Shown here: one piece after another, positions 58,770 through 64,000 of the stretch
Layout of the letters: every line of letters begins with the position of its first letter
How positions within the stretch are numbered: position 1 is the stretch's first letter
DNA from: Vicia villosa
Lineage: Eukaryota > Streptophyta > Magnoliopsida > Fabales > Fabaceae
Assembly: GCF_029867415.1 (NCBI RefSeq)
Contig: NW_026705333.1
Coordinates: 104,397-168,396, forward strand
Direction: 5' to 3'
DNA: 64,000 bases
Translations under genes and position numbers: made by a program
Notes under the pieces: generated by a model
The model's database searches: none
Told to the model about the DNA's origin: nothing
The model's input: the letters and a program-made list of their open reading frames with translations, nothing else

Positions 58770-59236
58770 TAAGGAAGTTAGCAGCTAAGTTATTTATGAG
58801 CGGAGACAGATTGTACAAACGAAACTACGATTCAGTGCTATTAAGGTGTGTGGACAAAAACGAGGCAAAGGAGATTATCACGGAAGTCATGACGGAACCT
58901 TCGGTGCTATTAAGGTATTACGAGCAGGTTATTACTAGCTAACGATAGAAGCTGACTTTTTCCAATATGCAAAGACATGTCATAAATGCCAAATCTACGC
59001 CGACAAAATACATATGCCACCAAATTCGCTGAACGTTTTAAGTTCGCCTTGGCCATTAGCAATGTGGGGTATTGATATGATAGGAATGATCGAATCGAAA
59101 GCTTCCAATGGACACCGGTTCATATTGGTCGCCATAGATTACTTCACCAAATAGGTCGAAGCCGCTTCCTACACAAATGTGACAAGACAAGTGGTCACTC
59201 GGTTCATTAAGCACAATATCATCTTCCGGTATGGGG
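58770..59236 (+). pseudogene. Ogre integrase N-terminal part, truncated
   Basis: Fragments LAAKLFMSGDRLYKRN, then (frame-shifted) CHKCQIYADKIHMPP (CC half of the zinc-binding HHCC), SPWPLAMWGIDMIG (first catalytic D), SNGHRFILVAIDYFTK and VEAASYTNVTRQVV. The HH half is lost near 58900. Ends at IIFRYGV where an unrelated LTR starts; the second D and E are missing. Confidence 0.85.
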
Positions 59237-61373
59237 TGTCGCACGCTCGCGAATAATGAACAGAGTCGCCACCAATATATTTATCCCATAAGGGAAAGGA
59301 ATATCAGAAAACCTAACAAAGGAAGGAACAAGGTCTTGCGACCAGAGAATCAAGGCACGGGAGTCGGTTACGCAAGGGGAAGGTATTAGCACCCCTCGCG
59401 CCCATCGTACTCGATGGTATCCACCTATGTTTGTTTCTATCTAAAGGGTGTATACTATGTCTATGTCTAAATGCGAATGAATGCAAAATGTAGGGAAAAT
59501 AAAGAATTGTACTCGCGCGGGCCCTACCCCGCTGCCTACGTATCCTTTTCAGGAATCAGAGTTACCGTAGCTCGGCTCACGATCTTCTGTTTGTTTTTTG
59601 TGTTTTTTAGGTGGGCGGCGTTAACGTTCGCGCTCTTGCAAAAGGGATCGCCTACGATGCGTACGAGCGGAAATAACGGTGCCCTTAGGTGCCAACGAGG
59701 CAAAAGAAAAAAGAAATGATTGGTTTGTGTCTTTTAGGGTAATTCCATGATGACGAAAACCCACTACAAGGCTTCGCATCACTTCCTTACTTCGTTTTAA
59801 ATCTGAACATTTATTAGGTTTTTTGAAGTGTTTTTGGTTGGTGTTTTTTTAAGGGGATTTAATTTGTGACTTAGATCATACCAAAAAGAGTTTTGTTTTG
59901 CATATTTAGAGAACGCACATCGAGGCCTACGCCACAATCGTTTCTCTAAATAACGGTTAAGAAATACATCGAGGCTTCACACCCTAATCATTTCTTCTCC
60001 GCTGAGTAAAGGAAATACAAAAAGGAGTTTTTTTGTGAATATTTAGAGAATGCACATCGAGGCCTACGCCACAATCGTTTCTCTAAATAACGGTTAAGAA
60101 ATACATCGAGGCTTCACACCTCAATCATTTCTTCTCCGCTAAGTAGGAAAGAACATACATCGGGGCCTACGCCCCAATCATTTCTTTCCTACTATGAAAT
60201 ATAGTAACGGTATGATCTTCATCGATATTTATTAAGTATTTTAAAAGTTGAAAAGAAAAAGAAAATGAGAAGGGAACTATTCCTAAATTCTAGTCTAAGT
60301 TATCTATACAAGGGAATCAAAGATAAAAAAAAACTATACAATTTATTAACAAAAAACTATACATGGAATAGGTAAAGGAAGATCAATATGCGACAAATAA
60401 AATTGAGAACTATAGCAAACAAACGATATTCATAAGCACACATACATCTATTAATTCTATACAAAAAAACGACACTAAAAATTAATTCCTAGGTCTATTA
60501 ACAAGTTATTTACAAAGAAGTACCACCAACGAAGAAAGTTCAAGTGTTGTAAAAGAAAAGATTTATTAAAAGGATCAAAACAATTAGAAAAATTAACAAA
60601 AATCGTGACAATTATCTAATCAACCTACAATATCTAAAAACAAATTTTATACATTTTTACTTGAATCAAAATGAGTTGTGAGTTAACAAGCAAAAGAAAA
60701 CAAAATTTAAAAGAAAAGTGAAGTTTAGACTACCTGGGGGTGTATTAGTAGTTTTAAAAGTGAACTAAACCAAGTTATAGCAAAACAGGGCCCAAAAATA
60801 GGGGGGAAACAGTAGGACGCTCAGGCCCATTGTTGTTAAGCTGGCGGTGTACTAGCAGTGAAGGGGTGCATGCATGAAACTGGGCGCAGGGCCCATGGGA
60901 GTTAAGCCCAACAGAATTTTGTAGCAAACAAGAAAAAGAGAAATGGAGTGTGCATGGGCCCGGTGGGGGTGTGAAAGCAAATTCGTGATAAGCCCAAGAG
61001 AATTGATCCATGGATTCATTCTTTGTGTCAGATTTTGAGTCACCATTTTATTAATTGTGATTTTCCATTAAAAAAGAATTAAATCGAAAATAAAAATAAA
61101 AAAGAAAAAAAGGAAGAAAGGGGTTAGGGTCACCGATTTTTGTGGCTACTGCACTTCTGAACGCGTCTTCTTCTTCCTTCAAACCATGAACGGCGCCGCT
61201 CTTCCAGCTTTCTTCTCTGATCAACAAATTCAAACCGTCATCGCCAACAAAAATCTCTCGGCGTCCACTTCTCAACGATTCATCTCTTCGAATATCAACT
61301 CAGTCCTCAGTCTTCCTCCTCTGCGTTCGATCGCACCTTGCTCCTTTCTCGGTTCTCAACCTTTCTCTGTCTC
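59237..61373 (-). mobile_element. Ogre/Tat-like LTR (minus), cut on the right by a younger element
   Basis: Begins TGTCGCACGCTCGCG, the inverted 3' end of an LTR, followed by the shared end block (AGAGTCGCCACC at 59262, GGGAGTCGGTTACGCAAGGG, AGCACCCCTCGCGCCCATCG). Same subfamily as 17974-21266. The 5-bp flank is TGGGG; the partner duplication is not in the window. Interrupted at 61374 by the next element. The ORF at 61186-61383 starts 'MNGAALPAFFSDQ' but has no further support and I treat it as LTR sequence. Confidence 0.82.
59903..60185. repeat. LTR-internal tandem repeat, period about 137
   Basis: Two near-identical copies starting at 59903 and 60040 with TATTTAGAGAA(C/T)GCACATCG, plus a third partial copy (ACATCGGGGCCTACGCC) at about 60152. 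Confidence 0.9.
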
Positions 61374-62350
61374 TGTTAGCTGAAGATTTCGTTTTATATT
61401 GTTTGTCCTTCGAAGGAGTTGAGAATCGAAGGAAAGATGGTTACTGATGGCCATCCCTTGAAAAGTGAAAGAATGGCTACTGATGGTCATGCCTCGAAGA
61501 TATAGACTTCTAAGTTCGTTGAAGATAGTGAACACTGAAAGACTAATGAAAGCATATGTCTTCGGGACTTAGACAAAATTTATAAAGTATATATTCAAGT
61601 ATTAATACTTAGCGTGTTTTTTAGTAGTGTTTGTTTAAATACACTGCCACGCGTCGAAGACGGACTCAGGCGGGAAGATTTGAAATTCGAAGACGGTTTC
61701 GTAACCGTTCAAATACAGATGGCTTCGCTGGAAGTTCTGATGAGAAACGTGGCAGCAGATTAGTGTAGGACCGTTAAGGTCGAAACTAGTATAAATAAGA
61801 GTTTTAATGTTAGGATTCCGTGTGTTCATTTTGTACAAATCACTCACATATTTACTCAAGTATCAAGTGTTACGAGAAAGAGTTCGCTGAGAAAATGTAC
61901 GTATGACACCACCATTTTAATACATGTGTATTGTATTTCATTTTCGAATACATTTCTGAATTACTGCATTTTATTTATTTCTTGTCATTTACATTCCTGT
62001 ATCTTTATTTTACTTTCGAATTTACTTTCATGATCATTTACTTTTAAAGCCTTTAACATTTCTGCAGTTTAAAATTCTTTATGTTTTAACAATCTTTAAG
62101 TTTCATATGTTATGTTATTTATCTTTCTTGTTGAAGTTATAATTACATATAACGAAGCAATTACCAAGATTCTTGAATCGAACAATACTCATCGAAGAGG
62201 ACAAATTACGAATATGATTCAAATGAACATTGATAACAATCTTCTTGACTATGTGTCCTAGGATCAATCTAGTCGATCCTGCAAGTAACCAAATCATATT
62301 TATTATAGTTTGGAAGACTAGCGGTTGTTTACCGGAAATCGCCGTAAACA
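61374..62350 (+). repeat. 5' LTR of a Ty3/gypsy element running off the window
   Basis: 977 bp from TGTTAGCTGAAGATTTCG to CGCCGTAAACA. It has a TATA box, is followed by a PBS-like sequence, and precedes an open gag, all in the correct order. GTCTC flanks it on the left; the other copy would lie outside the window. Confidence 0.82.
61790..61797 (+). promoter_or_regulatory. TATA box in the LTR
   Basis: TATAAATA about 416 bases into the LTR, after 'CGAAACTAG', a good match to the plant TATA consensus. The transcript start would be near 61820-61830. Confidence 0.6.
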
Positions 62351-62353
62351 AAT

Positions 62354-62371
62354 TGGCACGCCCAGTGGGAC
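62354..62371 (+). promoter_or_regulatory. Primer-binding site
   Basis: TGGCACGCCCAGTGGGAC starts three bases after the LTR. The TGGC start fits a tRNA 3' GCCA end. I cannot assign the tRNA with certainty. Confidence 0.65.
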
Positions 62372-62437
62372 AGTGTCACGTGGATTGTTTTAATCAATTG
62401 TTTTGTTTTTGTCTAGACAATATCAAGACCTTGTATG

Positions 62438-64000
62438 AACCTTAGGAACGGTAAATTAAAAGACAGTGCACAACCGATTCCCAAACGAAGGTACAACAAG
62501 AAAATGGTCGTTACGGCCAGTGCTGGGGGTAATCAAGATCCCCCACAAGGTTCAGGATCAGGAGCGGCAAATTCGACTTCTACTCAAGAAGCACGGGATG
62601 CAACGGGTCCAAATGGATCGAGACCTGCAGATAATTCCCAGACTATGCCTGAAAATAATACAGCACCCTCAGGGACTGTTCCAGTTTCAGTGTCGACAAC
62701 CGCACCCTCATCCACAAGTGCAGAGGACGTATTATTTGCCTCGACAAATACTGCAAACAATTTATTTGGTCAAGGTACAAACTCCGCTTTCGAATGGAGA
62801 CCAAATAATCCATACGGAATGCCATACCCACATGGAACAGGCGTACGAGGGGCAGGACATATATATCCCCCAACTAACAATGCGGCATTTTCACCAAATG
62901 TTAGTTCAGTGGGTCGAAGTGCACATAACACTGGTTTCTCTACCCAGATGCCTCACTTTACCACAATTAACCAAGCAGCATTTCGACAAGAAATGGATGC
63001 AAGCAACCATGATATGGTAGGGGTTTTGGCCAGAGAACTAACTTCAGTCTTGAACCCACTAATGGCAAATGTTACTACAACAAATAGAGAAAACGTAGAA
63101 ATTTTCCAAAAGATATCATCGCAAATGAATCGAGTGGCAGAATTCATGGGAGTACCACCACCTAAAAGGAAAGACAAACAGCCTGTGAATCAAGAAGAGA
63201 GGCCTATTTTGGAACGTGTGCAAGATATGGTTCCCCCATCTAGGACGGTTCCTAGGGATATAGGCCCCTCACGAAGGACGGAGTCGTTCGAAAAGACTCC
63301 GGTAATTAACTTGGAGGATTCAAGTCAGAGGACCGTCCCCTTTCGACAAGAAATGGAGGAAGAACGACCCAGATTGAGGATTTTGGGTAGGGACGATCAT
63401 CCAGATGAGATTGTCCAAAGAGTCAGAAGAGAAAATCTGGCTACAGAAAATAATTTAACTGCCATGATAGAAAGGGTTATGGCCAATAATGGACTTAGTA
63501 CTGGACTCAGACGTCCAAATTATACATCCCCTATATCAGATTATATCATGCAAACAAAATTGCCTAGGGGAACTAAGGTTCCTAAATTCACAAAATTTTC
63601 TGGCGAAACTAATGAGTCAACTGTGGAACATATTGCTAGATATTTAACAGAAGCAGGAGACTTAGCGGGAAACGAAGATCTAAAGATTAAATATTTTCCT
63701 AGTTCGCTGACAAAAAATGCGTTTATTTGGTTCACTACTTTGCCACCAAATTCGATAGACGCATGGGCATACTTAGAAAGGTTGTTCCACGAGCAATTCT
63801 ACATGGGTCAAACTAAGATAAGTCTGAAAGAATTGGCCAGTGTTAAAAGAAAATTCATAGAGACAATTGATGACTACTTGAATAGGTTCCGCCTGTTGAA
63901 ATCAAGATGTTTTACAACGGTTCCGGAACATGAACTCGTCGAAATGGCTGCGGGTGGTTTGGATTATTCAATAAGAAAGAAACTAGATACCCAATACCTC
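62438..64000 (+). CDS. gag: gag of a Ty3/gypsy (probably Tat-lineage) element, 5' partial polyprotein
   Basis: A single uninterrupted frame of 521 codons that leaves the window still open, so the element may be intact. It starts MNLRNGKLKDSAQP after the PBS; an internal ATG at 62504 is less likely because the upstream residues are in frame and basic. The first 390 residues are Pro/Ser/Asn-rich and disordered. From about residue 400 the retrotransposon gag domain is clear: FTKFSGETNESTVEHIARYL, FPSSLTKNAFIWFTTLPPNS, WAYLERLFHEQFY, LASVKRKFIETIDDYLNRFR and EMAAGGLDYSIRKKL. The zinc knuckle, protease and pol would follow beyond 64000. The gag is of a different type from the Ogre gag at 5745. Confidence 0.9.

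Larger units (their letters stand above)
50490..59236 (+). mobile_element. Decayed autonomous Ogre element, LTR-less body
   Basis: Order: leader, ORF1 (50924-52854), gag (53214-54477), protease end (55698-56284), non-coding gap (56285-56555), RT/RNase H (56560-58070), second RNase H (58076-58729), integrase start (58770-59236). This is the Ogre layout, with the extra ORF before gag and dual RNase H of the Tat lineage. No Ogre LTR flanks it: the left side joins a TA repeat and the right side is cut inside integrase by another LTR at 59237. Many stops and deletions mark it as old. Confidence 0.88.

Noticed and set aside
61186..61383. Possible start of a host gene (MNGAALPAFFSDQ...)
   Set aside because: Short, ends at the insertion of the next LTR element and lies in an inverted LTR; no exon structure or homology recognised.

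Overview
This window is nuclear DNA from a large, repeat-rich plant genome, most likely a legume of the pea/vetch/lentil tribe (Fabeae). The inference rests on several Ogre-type Ty3/gypsy elements, SIRE/Maximus-type Ty1/copia elements with an extra env-like ORF, an L1-type LINE and a CACTA transposon. I found no intact host gene, rRNA, complete tRNA or CRISPR array. Nearly every base belongs to transposable elements nested in one another. No species can be named from the sequence alone.

Layout. 1-1841 is the tail of an LTR (probably a Tekay-like chromovirus). It abuts a LINE (about 1843-1886, resuming at 13746 and ending near 16988). The LINE is split by a complete LTR element at 1887-13745: two 2951-bp LTRs, an AGTGG target-site duplication (TSD), a primer-binding site and only a gag gene, so it is a non-autonomous Ogre relative of the LTR-gag-LTR ('TR-GAG') kind. 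16990-17640 is a decayed copia RNase H. 17974-21266 plus 29411-29779 is a minus-strand Ogre/Tat-like LTR, split by an 8.1-kb CACTA element (21267-29410, TSD TCA) with decayed TnpD-like and TnpA/Ulp1-like genes.

29780-49338 holds two minus-strand SIRE/Maximus-like copia elements, one inserted in the RNase H of the other. Each carries a decayed env-like third ORF and each was hit by an Ogre/Tat-like LTR that is now solo (31052-33578, TSD CCCTG; 40391-43625, near-perfect TSD). 49340-50483 is another chromovirus-like LTR fragment and a long TA repeat. 50490-59236 is the body of a decayed autonomous Ogre (ORF1, gag, protease, RT, two RNase H domains, integrase start), interrupted by a solo SIRE-like LTR at 54478-55697 (TSD TCATA). 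59237-61373 is another minus-strand Ogre/Tat-like LTR. From 61374 a younger Ty3/gypsy element starts (LTR, PBS and an uninterrupted gag running off the window).

How it works together. The gag-only element could move only with enzymes supplied in trans by autonomous Ogre relatives. Its two LTRs differ at only about 12 positions by eye, so it is the youngest datable insertion here. The most unusual signal is inside it: between gag and the 3' LTR lies a degenerate tandem array (about 8640-10645) whose roughly 48-bp units are built of three consecutive short hairpins, each with a 4-base loop, and whose paired stem positions change together. This is my best candidate for an undescribed structured element.
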